Part shown: positions 1 to 51,158 of the stretch, in pieces
How positions within the stretch are numbered: position 1 is the stretch's first letter
How the letters are laid out: the number at the start of each line of letters is the position of its first letter
From: Streblospio benedicti
Taxonomy: Eukaryota > Annelida > Polychaeta > Spionida > Spionidae
Direction: 5' to 3'
Length of the DNA: 64,000 nt
Assembly (NCBI GenBank): GCA_019095985.1
Contig: CM032666.1
Span: forward strand, 2,136,855 to 2,200,854
Program-made: the position numbers and the translations under genes
The notes under the pieces: model-generated
Seen by the model: the letters and a program-made list of their open reading frames with translations, nothing else
Told to the model about the DNA's origin: nothing
The model's database searches: none

Positions 1-842
1 AGTGAAAGTCATTCCAGATCTTCCAACTTTTGGATAGCAACGATCTCATTAGCCTGTGGTGTTAGCTTGAGCTCAGTAAGAAGTCGAACCCCGCCCAGGC
101 CAAGTCAAAGACTGTATAAGTCTACTTGGTTCTGAATGTACTAAAAAGTACCATGCATGTTAAACCTCAACTATAACCCTACTTAATTTTGATAGATGTA
201 TTCCTGGTACTCAGTTTATATAGATTGTTCTGTTTTTATGTGAGACAGTATCCTTAGAACGTTGAAATATCACTTAATTGATACTAATTACAATTAAAAC
301 TCTAGCAATACAAAAATTCTCAGTTTAGACTAAAATTTTGATATATGTGTTTTTATTTTATTTTGGCAAGTCCTAGCACTAGAAAAAGAAATATAAGATC
401 AGCGGCAATCAGCGGGTTGTGAACAGTGTTTGTTACCCGTTTTAGTAGATGATATTTACTTCCTGTTTTGTTTTGCTGGGGTGGGGTGGGGGGGGGGGGG
501 CGGTGTCAGGCAGATTTTTGAAAGATCCAAGAAGAAAAGTCCGACCCCCCAACCCCAATGTATTACAAAATGAAAATTTTGGAATGACTAACTCTATCTC
601 AGATTCTAATTCAGATTCAGGGTCTGAGATTCTACCATGTCTACCACTTCCCATTTTTCACCATTATCATACTCTTTTTTTTATAATACTTCAAATATTC
701 CCCCTACAGGTAGTCTGCCATATAGTCCATTATCAAACATTTAGATTTGTGTTTGATTATAGTTGTGTCAAAGGCACAAAATAGTGCTGGAATATCATTT
801 ATGTTATTACTTCAAATTATGTATGACAAAGCATTACTTGTA
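1..842. other. No gene seen
   Basis: AT-rich sequence without a convincing exon, RNA gene or complete repeat. It contains a long G tract near 484-500. The short reading frames here show no domain, splice context or compositional sign of coding. Confidence 0.5.
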
Positions 843-960
843 CAGTGGCGTAGCTAGGATTGCACAAATTCAGAGGCATAGTATGTTGAACGAGGAGGTG
901 CACAGCTTTTGTAGGGGGTGGGGGGCATCCTCCCTCAAGAAAAGTTTGGAATTTAGACCC
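843..960 (+). mobile_element. hAT-type transposon end (fragment)
   Basis: The stretch opens with CAGTGGCGTAGCTAGG, a start shared by many animal hAT transposons (established knowledge), and is followed by the usual G-rich run. No matching opposite end is visible nearby, so this is a solo end or a very diverged non-autonomous copy. Confidence 0.45.
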
Positions 961-1019
961 TTTTTCATAGCGTCTGAGGTTATTTCAAACAGAAAAATAA
1001 CCTTAAAACCCATATAAAT

Positions 1020-3320
1020 CATAGCTCATTTTCATTCTTGGTTAGACCGACGAATAATCCCTCCAATATATTGGAGGCAGTTGCTCATATGTAGCTATAT
1101 GACCCTGTTGTAGCATAATCATGTGTGACTTTATGTCTGATTATGATCATTAGTAATGCTGGTAAAATAAACAAAGTAGAAATATTAAAGTATTAGATAC
1201 TTGGATTGAATAGCACTTAAATTTGTCAATCAACATTTGTCAATAAAATCTTTCTTTGTTTTGCAAGTTTCATGCGACTATGCTTGCGCTTCTTTCTTTT
1301 TCCCTCAAAACCAAAAGTATGACCCTCGCAATCGTTTTCAATTTGGAAGTATGACCACCCCCCTATGATTTCAATTTTGAAAGTATGACCCCCCCTCCAA
1401 TATCTGCCTGACCCCCCCAGCAAATTGTAAATGACCGGGTCCTTATAAAAATTTATTGCAATTTCACAATAATATTTCGATGTCAATGCCCTATGATATA
1501 GGTTTCTCTGGAGATAAGACTCCAAAATCTTGTGTTTGTCTCAAAATTCAAGACCCAATAATATACTAATTTCTCAAAATATGCACCCAATTATATATCA
1601 AATATCCAAAAATTATATATCAAGAGGCTGGAAAAGCTGACCTATAAAAGTGCCACGTCCGTACTAACCAAATGAAATGTATATTGGAGATCCACCCCCG
1701 GGGTATAAGAAGACTAATGTGCAATGATGCAGTCCTTTTCCAATCAGTATTGCCTGTCCACTAGTGTTGCCGCCAACAAATTGTAATTAGAAAGTAGAAC
1801 AATATTTTGAACAGTATAGTCACAAATAAAACCACTGTTACCACAGTCAATTGAAAGCAATTTCATTTCGGGTAATCCGTTAGATCTAATATAGCATTTT
1901 ACTCTGTCAAATGATGTAGTGCGACCTTAAAAGTGGAATTTTTTAAACGAGGATTGAACAGGCGTCACTCTTTCCAAAGCAGCGGAATACAAAATGTTCA
2001 AACTCTTAGAATGTATTTTGTTTTGCAAATGTGTGTTTAACTTTGTGCAGATCGTGTCACTGGGTAAGTTTAGAAAAGTATATATACAGAGGCCAATTTG
2101 TGGTGGAATCCACATAGAAACGAAGCATTCTTAAGTTATTGGTCGTTCACAGAACAGAACATGTGATCAATCCAGTGCCACTATGGAAATGAGCAATTGG
2201 CTTTATACCAAAGGCTTTTAGTGCTCTCTGTTTTGTAGCACATATGCATTAATCAATTTTTTTATTAAATTACTCCTTGTATTCTAATGTTATTTGCATG
2301 TATGTGTACAAATAAAATAATTTGAATTGAATTGAATTGAACAGAACATATATTTCGGTAGATCTTTACAAGAAATATTGATTATTGTGTTTTTGCTTTA
2401 CATGTCCAACATCCAGCATCCATTGCTATTCCTGCTAAAAATTTAAAACTATATATTGCAACCTAATATGCGCCTACAACCTACATAACCGAAGGTTTCT
2501 CACAACCTCATGAGTCATGTAAGAAATTATTTCTGAATCGACAATATTTCACAAACCATCATGCCTTTCATGGGGCATGGCGACGTTTGTTTACGTTTCG
2601 TTAGCAGGTGCACGTGTTTCTAGTCTAGTCAGGGAGCGCTGATTTTGTCATCTTATTCAAAGGAAATTTTTAATGTGATTAATGGCGGTTATAGGCAATT
2701 ATTCCATGTTTGGTACATTTACAAACACTATATTGGGGCCTGAAGAAGCAATGAGAACAAGATAATACGTTTTACAATGTGCTGAGTTTCTTGACTCAAG
2801 ACCACAACAACTTGTGCTCTTCAATGGATTCGTGCGTTCATGTGCGTTATAGACTGTTACACACTCTCCATACACACCGAGGTAAAGCCGATTGGGTGAC
2901 TCCGGGAGTTACCCCATCAAGATGGAGGCATAGTGTGCCAATTCAAATGTTTTTCTGATGATTATTTAAATGTCTGGTACTAAATTTCATGGATTAGTAG
3001 GCCTGTATAAATACCATGCATGAATAGAATGCTCCTATTGAACACAAGTCAAACTCATCGAAGAGTTCACAAATCAGGTTTTAAAATTTCCACAAAGTGG
3101 CCCGTAACTCCCGATTTGTTTACTCAAATTGTTGCCCGTGACTGAAAAAAATGTGGCCCGTAACTCACATCAGGACAATATACTTTTTGCATTAGTTTTT
3201 GTTTAATATGAAGCCAATGCATTTAATCTTTGCGTGACACGTTACTAAACTATTTACTAATGATTTTGAAGTTGTAAACTTCACTATTATACAGAAGGCA
3301 ATCCTCAAATAGACGTACCC
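1020..3320. other. Gene-free stretch with one retroposon-like tail
   Basis: No exon or RNA gene recognised. Near 2280-2341 there is a retroposon-like 3' tail made of GAATT pentamers, a typical end for CR1/L2-class LINEs or their SINEs; the body upstream could not be assigned. Confidence 0.4.
1300..1400. repeat. Short degenerate minisatellite
   Basis: The word AAGTATGACC recurs about every 35-40 bases with C-rich linkers, roughly two and a half units. No coding meaning is evident. Confidence 0.45.
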
Positions 3321-3429
3321 CTTCATTTTCCAACGTTTATCAGCGTGGCAGTTTTCAATTTTATTTTTTCATTTTGAATTGTTATAGCATTAAATGCGAT
3401 TTTAATGTGCTTATAACAAACACCAGAAG

Positions 3430-3560
3430 GAGAGGGGGGGGGGGTTATGAGGGTTGCCAATCTCCCATCTCTAAAATTTTGTTGACTCATTCTACCGTCT
3501 CCCAAAATTTTTCTTGCCTCTCTCCCATCTCCCACTTATTTCAGCCATCTCCCACTTTTA
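3430..3560. repeat. Low-complexity CCATCTCCCA repeat
   Basis: Variants of the word CCATCTCCCA recur irregularly after a G tract. The stretch is open in several frames only because it is repetitive; I do not regard it as coding. Confidence 0.4.
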
Positions 3561-3894
3561 ATGCTATTTGTCACACCGCCGCAGATTCAACACACTCATT
3601 GCTATATTGACTTTTGTTGTCATGTCAAAAATATCAACCATGAAGTAAGAAGACAACAGCATAATTTAATCATTACTATGGGTACATCAATCTTGATTGC
3701 CTGCTCCGTCCCCTTTTCTCGGAGACATGGCACCCTTTCAAAAGACCATGACAAGTATTGTCTTGAATATTAATGTGCACAGCACAACTCAGTTTGAATA
3801 ATCTTGTATTCTGAAGGGTGTTGTCTCTTTAAAAGTTATCGCTGGAAGCCTTAGACCTAGTGGTGGGACATCAGAGAGGACGATCCTGTCAATG

Positions 3895-4636
3895 AGAAGA
3901 GAGCGTGATTTAAAATGTTCCAGGCTTTCAAAAATTTCAAAGCTGGTAAATCAGACAAAGCCAATATCTAAAGATGCCTATACTGTAGCAAGGTGTGTGG
4001 CAAAACGGGTTGTTTTGGGTGCTAAGTTGGAAGGTGTGAAAAACGTGTTCCGTGACATCTCTCCAAACGACACTAGAGTGTTTAAGAGAACTCTCACTCA
4101 GTGATGAGGAAAAGATGAAGCCATGGGTTGAGCACGCTGCAAGATTGGTCAATGTTGAGTTAGAATCACATTGTGGCCTACTCTAAGTGGTCCCCTCAGT
4201 AATGGGCCCATATCTTCCTGTTATTGTAGAACGAATTCGCAAGGCTCTCAGTAAGATGAAAACTTGTAGAACTGCTGGTCTCTCGGGCATCACGGCGGAA
4301 ATACTGAAAGCTACAGGCGAGAAGGGTGTAACACTGATAAAAGAGCTGGATGAACCTATCTTTTGGTACAACTCAATTCCCAGGGATTGGGAGGAGAGTT
4401 TCATGCTGAATCTCTACCAATGTAAGGGAGAAGCTCTTGACCATGGCAGCTATTGTAGACTCAAGCTCACCAACCAAGTAATGAAGTTACTTGAGAAGGT
4501 TTTTCATCCACCGTACGTTCGACATCGATGCGATGCAGTTCGGATTTGTCCCAGATCAAGGCAGGACTGACGCCATCTTAACAGTGCGCCAAGTACAAGA
4601 GAAGTACCTTGCTGCCAACAAACCACTCTATCTTGC
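3895..4636 (+). mobile_element. Non-LTR retrotransposon (LINE), RT 5' part, broken
   Basis: The translation carries reverse-transcriptase blocks typical of a LINE ORF2. At 4187-4570 are VERIRKALSKMKT, GLSGITAEILKATGEKG and IPRDWEESFMLNLY, followed in another frame by RTDAILTVRQVQEKYLAANK. At least two frame changes are needed, so it is a dead copy. The reading continues at 6143 after an inserted hAT-like element. Clade not assigned. Confidence 0.8.
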
Positions 4637-6142
4637 CAGTGTTTGAAACTCACATGAAAAAGTTCGGGTCCAGCAGGGCCCTTAACTTTAAATAGTTGGG
4701 GACCCTGATCACAATTTGAGGGCCTGCTGTGATATGTGTTTGAAATATTAGCTTAAGAAAGTGGTTAGTTTTATAGACACGTATTTGAACCATATACTAG
4801 TGCATGATAAAGTATAGGATTCACTATAACTCACCAATATTCACCCAAAATAGTTGAGGGAAAGGGCATTGTTATTTTCAGCTGCGACAACAAGACATTC
4901 TTTAGAGCATGGTTTTCGCATTGTCCTAATATATGCATCGTCGATCTTCACGGCTTGATAACTCCCACTGTCCTTGTCCTTGTTTATACCAACCTGCGTA
5001 TATAGTCGTGAGATATGACGATGTAATAGATGATGCGTGTCGAGGAGTGGATGAAGATGACATCAATGCTGCTAAAAATGAACTCATCAAAGCAGGAGCA
5101 ATTATTGTTAAATCTGAAGAAGTAAGGCTCTAATTCGTTTCTGCAGTTGGCTTTTCTTTTCTAATAACTGCCTCCTAAATTGACCAACTTTCAACCAAAA
5201 GTCCCTCGGCTTTTGCAAGGATAGTTTTTAAATGATTTGAATCATCTTAATTTAGTTACGATTTGTCTCTACTGGAAAGGTCATTTGAGTTCAAGACACT
5301 TAATCTTGCAAGCTTAGAGCATCAAGCGCACTGTTCGGCCATGCACACAATCCTCAAGTTTACGTATGATGTGAGATGGTCCCCCGTCACCAAATCTCTC
5401 GTCATACGTAAAACTCACGGTTTATGTGAATGGCCGGTTTTAGCAATTGGTGTTCTAAATTTTCAAGTACTGTAACAGTAAGAGACATAGATTAAGGGGA
5501 AGATTTAATAGCATTTCTGTGTGATGGAAATCTTATCCACTACTACATGGACCATATGGAACGTATAAAATAACATCCTAACAGAGACATGTTGTATATT
5601 ATTCTCTTTTAAGTGACTATTTTAAAAAGTCAAGTTTATTTACATTTTTCGTGTACAGTACAATGAGTACTGATATAACTATAACTACTGCCATGTGAGA
5701 CAAGCTGTAAATTTCCTATCTAACATTGTGTGCAAATCTTTTCTCGTGTCACATTCTAATTACTTTTTCAGCAGCGAGGTTTATGAATTATCAAATCAGT
5801 AAAATTACATGTATGTTCTCACCAACAACTGCTGAGAACATGGTCCTTCGGGGACGCATAACACAATAACCACATGCCATAATAAACAAACAAAACAATA
5901 CCTCTTGCTGCTACATATCGAAGCAGCCTTTATGATCTACTCAGTAAGTTTGCTCAGAAATCTTTCTGGGTAAATAATGATTTGTTTTATTGAAAAGGTT
6001 TGGGAGAAAATATACCCCGGAAGTGTCCACTGTCCACATAAGGGAGGTGTCCTCGGAAAGGCCTTCAACTCCTAAAAGTTAAGGGCCCTGGTCAAAAGTT
6101 GGGGGCTCAGGGCCCTCGGGCCCCCTACCATTTCAAACATTG
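4637..6142. mobile_element. Non-autonomous hAT-like element inserted in the LINE
   Basis: The ends are imperfect inverted repeats: CAGTGTTTGAAA on the left and, on the other strand at the right, CAATGTTTGAAA. Both ends carry CAGGGCCCTTAACTTT a few tens of bases inside. The flanking LINE reading frame closes cleanly if this 1.5-kb piece is removed. The 8 bases on each side match only partly (TATCTTGC and GCGATTGC), as expected for an old target duplication. The CAGTG start and 8-bp target size fit hAT. A 66-codon frame at 4933-5133 matches nothing I know; no transposase is present. Confidence 0.7.
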
Positions 6143-6297
6143 CGATTGCGTTGGTCAATCTGGCGAAACATTTTGTCCATGTACCAAGAAAATTCTTGTG
6201 GCGGGCACTGCTGAGTGTAGGTGTGAAGGAAGGGGCAGTTTGTGTAATTAAGGGCATGTATTCCAATGCCAGAAGTCGAGTTCAGGTTAACGGTCTG
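6143..6297 (+). mobile_element. LINE reverse transcriptase, continuation after insertion
   Basis: One frame reads LAKHFVHVPRKFLWRALLSV and then VKEGAVCVIKGMYSNARSRV, the LINE RT stretch that normally follows the LYFAFVDLEKAF-type motif. It picks up exactly where the copy at 3895-4636 stops, so these are the two halves of one LINE fragment. Confidence 0.8.
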
Positions 6298-6505
6298 TAA
6301 TTTATCATCGTGCTAGAGGCCTTACCATGTGAGTTCCGTTCCGGAGCTACTATGCGATTTTGTTTTGATCACATTTGGTAGTTCCACTGTAGCTTGTCTA
6401 TCGTTGAATGAGAATGCTAAGTTATCACTCCATGTTAAGTTAATTTGTGGCCATATCTTGTCAAACGATACATTAAAATTTTGCATATCTGGGATTGAGA
6501 AATAT

Positions 6506-6652
6506 TTTATAGACATAGTAGAATCAAACATGGCACCAATATTCCTAACTGCTTTTGTTGGTGATATGTAATCATCTCCAATACGAAGTTGTGAGTTGGG
6601 TAATGACTTTAACTTGCTAGGAGAACCAATTAATAGTACCTCGGTCTTACTT
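6506..6652 (-). mobile_element. LINE fragment, same family as 48560-50121
   Basis: About 147 bases are almost identical to 49322-49467 and read on the minus strand as part of a CR1/L2-like RT C-terminal region. It ends abruptly on both sides. The sequence between 6322 and 6505 is open on the minus strand but unassigned. Confidence 0.75.
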
Positions 6653-9070
6653 TGTGGGAAACATGTGATTGATATGTTGGAATTTTCTGTGATGCTTTGT
6701 GCATATCGCTATGTTTAATTGACAAATTTTCTCGAAATTTTTTGGGTTCTCTTGTGGATTTACACATAGGAGGAATTTTTCATAATTTGGATAATGTACA
6801 TCTTGAGTAGATGGTGGGTCATAATATCTGCGAGACAACGCGTCTGCCACGAAATTGGCAGTAGTGCTGATATGAAAAATATCACATTCATAGGATGTTA
6901 GAAATAACAGCCAGTGTTGTATTTTGGGAGAAATTTGTTTATCACTTCCGTTATTGGAGAGCAAGTTGGAAAGGGAATGGTTGTTACAATATATCACAAA
7001 CGGTTTGTCCATTACGAAATGGCTGAACTTTTCCAGTGCATGGACTATTGCTAACAGTTCTTTTTGAAAATACAGAGTTTGAGTTCTTGTTATGTTAGTG
7101 CTGGTCCTGTGAAGGAGACCGGTCTGAGTTGACCGTCGTCACCTTTGTTCATTATAAATGCTCCAATACTATGATCTGAGCTATCTGTCATGATGAAAAA
7201 CTTTTTTGAAAAGTCTGGAAAATGCAAAAACGGTTGAGTTGTCATAAGGTGTTTAATGTGAACAAAAGCAGCAGTACATTCTGATGTCCAAGTATATTCT
7301 GATTTTGGCTAAGTTAGTTTTTGCAGGGGATGGATTAGTTTTGCCTTATTTGGTAAAAAATGGCCAAAAAAGTTGATTAAACCGAGATAAGATTTTAATG
7401 ATTTTTTGTTGGTTGGCACAGGGAATGTTTTTATTGCTTTCACATGGTAAGATGAAGGGGTGATCCCTTCTGAGAAGATTTTATAACCTAGGTACATGAT
7501 TTCGAGCACTGCAAATTTGCACTTCTGTTGGCTGATCTTTAGGTTTGCATTGCTGAGCTCAGTGAGTACATTGTGTATATCAATGAGTTGTTCGAATAAG
7601 GGGCTCATAATAAGCACATCATCAATATAGACTAGTACTGATGTGATACTTGTCTAGAATGATGGATAGAGCTTTTGAGAATTAACTCGGACTCCCATGC
7701 ATGCCTTGAAAGGCCCGGTTAAAATTGAATGTCATACCTTTCCAATGGAATCCTGCAAGTTTTTTATTTCTTCATCTAGAGCTAGTTCGTAAAATCCATT
7801 AGCTAAATCGAGGCAGGAGAAGTATTTGGGTTTCCTTTCTGCAAGAATGTCTACAAAATTTGCAAAATTTGGCATCATGTAAAAAATAGACACCGAATTA
7901 AGAGAGCGTAGGTCCAGAACTAGGCGATATTCGGGTTCTGATGGTGTGGTTAAATGTTTTCTTGATTTTTGTACAATGTTTTCTGATTGCTAGAAGGTGT
8001 GAGCAAAACAACATCTTTGTTCTTGGAGATGTTGCTTGTTGCAATAAGTAGTTTATTTGTTTGTCTAGCTGCTCTTGTACTTTGGGTGGGTGGCGAAACT
8101 GTTGACAGTCAAAAACCTAGATTTCTGTTGTTGTCCATGAAAGCTTGTGTGCGTGATTCAAGCAGTGATTTTAGTTGTACTTTTTGCTAAGGGTCACAAT
8201 CAGCGTACGGCACATCAAAGGGTTCATGGGACTGTGATTAATGGGAATTGTCTTGATCGATGGTAGAAATGTTTGGAATGCTTTCAGTACATTCTTTATC
8301 TGAGGGGGGAAATAATGCCATGTGTTGGCCTGCATTAATGAAAATTGGTGAGGATTTTGTGTTAGTAATCATGATAGGGACATTGTTTTAAGACACTGAA
8401 ACCGCTGTATTAGTGATTGCAATGTTTGAAGAAGCATCATCTGGGATCATGCCTACAAGCCCTGAGGAGAGATCAGTTCGTTGATAGATATCAGTCACAC
8501 AGCCACTTATTATATAAGTGGTATTGGGCTCAAACGTCACATGGTCGATAGCGTGAAATAGTAAATCTTTGGGTAATGACAATTTTGAAGTTTTCAAACT
8601 CATTGTAGCTTCATGTGATGTGAGAAAGTCACGGCCAAGTATGAGAGAATGGCTTAGTTGCTTGAATATGTAGAATTTTTCTGAATAAGGGTGATTCTTT
8701 ATATAGAATGTTAGTACTGCTGAGCCCAAAGGTGATGGTTGTTCACCGTCTGCCGCTGAGATTTCATGTTGGGTTGGGATTATGAGCGCTTTGTAATGGG
8801 AATGTAGTTTTTTTAGTAAAGATTCAGCACAACAATTAATAGCGGCTCCACTCAGTGGACCACTGTTTAGTAGTGCCGATACATGTCTATTTGATTCTTT
8901 GAAAAACACGGTCGCGTTTGCAAAAGATTCCACATTTACAGTTTTATGATTATTGAATTGTTGAATAGATGGGATTGAAATATTTTGATTGGACGATGAA
9001 AATGAATCTGATGACAATGGAAAAATGGTAGATAGATAGATGATTTTGATGGAGATATGTTTGAATCATG
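6653..9070 (-). mobile_element. Ty3/gypsy-like LTR retrotransposon, pol part, fossil
   Basis: On the minus strand, in the usual order, lie an aspartic-protease region (8388-9017, with LILGRDFL), a reverse-transcriptase thumb region (7309-7617, with YLGYKIFSEGITP) and an RNase H region (6647-7012, with VADALSRR). This order and these motifs are typical of Ty3/gypsy pol. No integrase and no clear LTRs are seen. The copy is broken in several places and looks old. Confidence 0.8.
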
Positions 9071-9122
9071 ATTTGGCTGTTGGGCCAGAATGGCAGCTTT
9101 GGCTGCCTTTTATGTGAACAAT

Positions 9123-9441
9123 TAATTGAATATGTATTCAGAAGATTCTACATCCACACCAGGCCATTGGCAGCATCCTTTTCACGATATATGCCTTTAT
9201 CCCACTCCCCTTGGAGCATACATCATATTGCAACCATGGCACAGACGTGCTATTTCCAATCAACATAAGCGTTGACTTGTGCAGACAATCACTTTGCATA
9301 GATTCCGTGTGTATATAAGCCTGGCAGGAAATATGTAAATCACAACTGTTATGCACTAAGATTTTGAATTAGCTCCCTCCACCATGTTGGTATGCTTACA
9401 TGTATGTGTATTCTAAGTAAGCTCTTGTCCCCTGCTTATAG
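9123..9441 (+). repeat. 5' part of the lectin-exon segmental duplication
   Basis: The intron sequence upstream of lectin exon 1 is about 90-94% identical to 19600-19914. It includes ACACCAGGCCATTGGCAGCA, the core of a dispersed repeat also present at 56160, 60365-60490 (reverse) and 61585. The homology starts right beside the Ty3/gypsy fossil. Confidence 0.75.
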
Positions 9442-48085
<38,644 letters not shown>

Positions 48086-48276
48086 GGAGTTCATCCAATT
48101 GATTGTATGAAGTGGTAAGACATTTTACACTTTCCCTGGATAAGATGAAGAACTTATACATTGTATTACATTACAAAAAAGGATACTATTTTCTATAACA
48201 GGATTATACTAATTTTCAATTACAAAATGACCATTTTTTATTACAACATACTATTTTTGTATTCTGATAGAAAACA

Positions 48277-48282
48277 AATAAA
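48277..48282 (+). promoter_or_regulatory. Likely polyadenylation signal
   Basis: AATAAA about 190 bases after the stop codon of the mosaic gene; a second AATAAA is near 48353. Confidence 0.55.
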
Positions 48283-48559
48283 TTGCTGAAAAGTTTCAAA
48301 CATCTTGCTCCGTAGGAGCACGTTTTTTTGAACACCAGAGTGGAAATGGAGAATAAAGAAATTGATTAACAATCTATGATGCGTATTGAACATATCATTA
48401 CAGAAGAAACAGTCAATGTTAACAATATGCAGAGGTAATATTGAAATTACAACCTCATCATCAGAAGCATATAGGGCAGGGGGTTAATGAGAATTTTTAG
48501 CTTCATAAAATGTTTGTGTGGTTTGAACAGTAATTTATGATATAATACCAATTGTTCCT

Positions 48560-50121
48560 GTAACATTTTTTTTGCAAAAATATTAATAATAATAATAATA
48601 ATAATAATAATGTTACATTTCTATCGCGCCTTTTCCTACGCTCAAAAGCGCTTACAACCATAATTGATATGGACATTATAAACATATAATACATATGCAT
48701 CTACTAGAATTCAACATATACAAGACTGACAAAAATGGAAAGAAAATTAGTGAAAAGCTTGTTTAAACATGTATGTCTTTAGATGAGACTTGAATCCATC
48801 CAGAGTTCTCGCATTCCTACAATGTACTGGTAGATTGTTCCAGATTTTCGGAGCCGCTGCACTGAATGATCTATCACCATATGACACAAGCTTGGTAATT
48901 GGTTTTGCTAAAAGAATTCCATTTGAATTAGATCTTAGATTTTTACATTTAGTTTTTATGACCAAAAGTGATTTGATATATGATGGTGCCATTCCATGCA
49001 AAGCTTTAAATGTTAATAATGCAATTTTATAATTTATGCGTTGAGCTATTGGTAACCAGTGAAGATTTTTCAAAATAGGGGTGATATGATCATATGATTT
49101 TGATCCTGACACTATACGAGCTGCTGCATTTTGTACTCTTTGAAGCTTGTAGAGATCTTTTTTGGGTAATCCATACAGAAGACTGTTAAAGTTATCTAGG
49201 CGAGAACCAACAAAAGAATGCATTAATATTTTTGCTGTATCTGAATCTAAATAGGGTTTAATTTGGCTAATCATACGAAGATGATGCCATGCTCCTTTGC
49301 AAATGGCCGCAACATGATATTTCATAGACATAGTAGAATCAAATATGGCACCAATGTTCCTAACTGCTTTTGTTGGTGATATGTAATCATCTCCAATACG
49401 AAGTTGTGAGTTGGGTAATGACTTTAACTTGCTAGGAGAACCAATTAATAGTACCTCGGTCTTACTATCATTAAGCTTTAAAAAGCTGTTTGCCATCCAT
49501 ATTCGTATAGCTCTGATACATTCTTCCATTTTTTTGAAAAGCTTTAGCTATATCTTCTGTATCAAATGAAACATACAATTGAGTGTCATCTGCATAAAGA
49601 TGAAACATAACTCCATAATGCCTCATGATATCACCAAGTGGAGATGTGTATATGATGAACAATATTGGACCGAGTACTGACCCTTGAGGTACTCCAAATA
49701 ATAATTGATATATATCTGATTCACTATCATTAATGAGAACTGATTGAACCCGATCATTCAAATAACTACGGAACCATTCAAAAAGCTATCCCACTAATGC
49801 CTAATCTTTCATGCAAAACTTTAAGAAGACATTCATGATCCACAGTGTCAAATGCTGCAGATAGGTCTAACAGTACGAGAAGGACGCACTTGCCACTATC
49901 AACAGCTGTAAGAATATCATCCTTTACCTTTAACACCGCTGTTTCACAACTGTGATACTTCTTGTAAGATGAGTGATAGAGCTCATGTAAATCATGAATA
50001 TCCATATGATGTAAAGTGCAGCTTGTATCATCGCTCGCTCTATAATCCAGTTGAGTTTAGTCTGGTTGGAACGGTAGTTCCTGTTCTGGTAACTTCCAAC
50101 CCCTATATCATGTATATCCAA
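48560..50121 (-). mobile_element. CR1/L2-like LINE, RT and C-terminus, nearly intact 3' half
   Basis: Minus-strand frames give LLVLLDLSAAFDTVDHECLL (49778-50005), [20 protein letters not shown] with YADDTQLY (49471-49761), and LPIAQRINYKIALLTFKALH plus FSAAAPKIWNNLPVHC (48747-49529). A 3' UTR with GCGCTTTTGAGCGTAGGAAA and an ATT tail follows to 48583. At least two frame breaks; 5' part absent. Confidence 0.9.
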
Positions 50122-50635
50122 ATTTCAGTAGATGTTTAATATAGATGACCAATTTTCTTGATATTAGCAATGACACACCATGCAATCAGTTATCAGTTTT
50201 GGCGTGTGAAACAGCTTTCGGCGTGGGTGCAAAGCAGTTTTGGCGTGGTAAGTTACCATAGATTTTTATTCAGAATATAAAATTGATCCCTACAAACTAA
50301 TAAATAGAGAAAAATGGTTGATTTTGATTGCATTGATAATGGGAATATATCTGCTTATACTTAAGCCAGTTTTTTTTTTTTATCTTGACATGGACCAGTT
50401 GGAATGCTATCGGCTGCAAAAAATTAGAACCCCAGATGTTTCTGAAAATTTGAATGAGCCTATCCATTTTGTTGATTCTTATATAATCCTTGTATATTCA
50501 CACAAGTCTATGCCAAAAGTCCAACTTATTCTCATGCTATACTAGTTAAAAGTTGCACATATATTGGAATTGTCTGTAGGTGCAGCCTTCCAGCGCACAC
50601 TACTAATATAGTACAGTCTGTATTAGATGAAATAC

Positions 50636-50657
50636 TATTGTATTGTATTGTATTGTA
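50636..50657. repeat. TATTG pentamer run
   Basis: Four TATTG units, likely the 3' tail of a retroposon on the minus strand; the body was not identified. Confidence 0.5.
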
Positions 50658-51158
50658 TCAGTTTATTTCGCATAAAATGCATAGTAAAATATCACAGTCC
50701 ATATCAAAGATTAGTTAAAAATTAGTTGTAAAGCATATATTAAAATAGATGTTTTCGCCAATTTATAGAATGACTAGAATAAAACTTAAAAAATACACTT
50801 TGAACAATATTAAATGTGTAAGTATAGTTAGATACACAAGTTGCATATTAACAATGCTGTTGTATATTCTAAATTGTTGATTGGTTGATTGATATTCATC
50901 TTTGTTAATGCAGGTATATGAAAAATATATCTTTTATTGAACTGGTTATTTTTTCTATCCTTTGCATATCAACCTTGCTGACTTTACTTTCCACATCATA
51001 CTATAAATCATATGCCAGAATAAAAAGACACTAAACTAAAACTGACATGGATCATCACCATCAACATGAGATATTTCGCTGTAAAATCTCACCCAAAATT
51101 CATACTGTAAACATACTGGTGAATAGCATCCGACAACTCTATTGATAGTATTTTGATA

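Noticed and set aside
442-784. Overlapping open frames on both strands near the G tract
   Set aside because: Low-complexity and without domain, splice context or conserved pattern; likely chance.
3323-3610. Frame with repeated GDGR residues
   Set aside because: It is the translation of a CCATCTCCCA repeat, not a protein signal.
4933-5133. Open frame rich in acidic residues inside the hAT-like element
   Set aside because: Considered as a host exon or transposase piece, but no motif or splice pair supports it.
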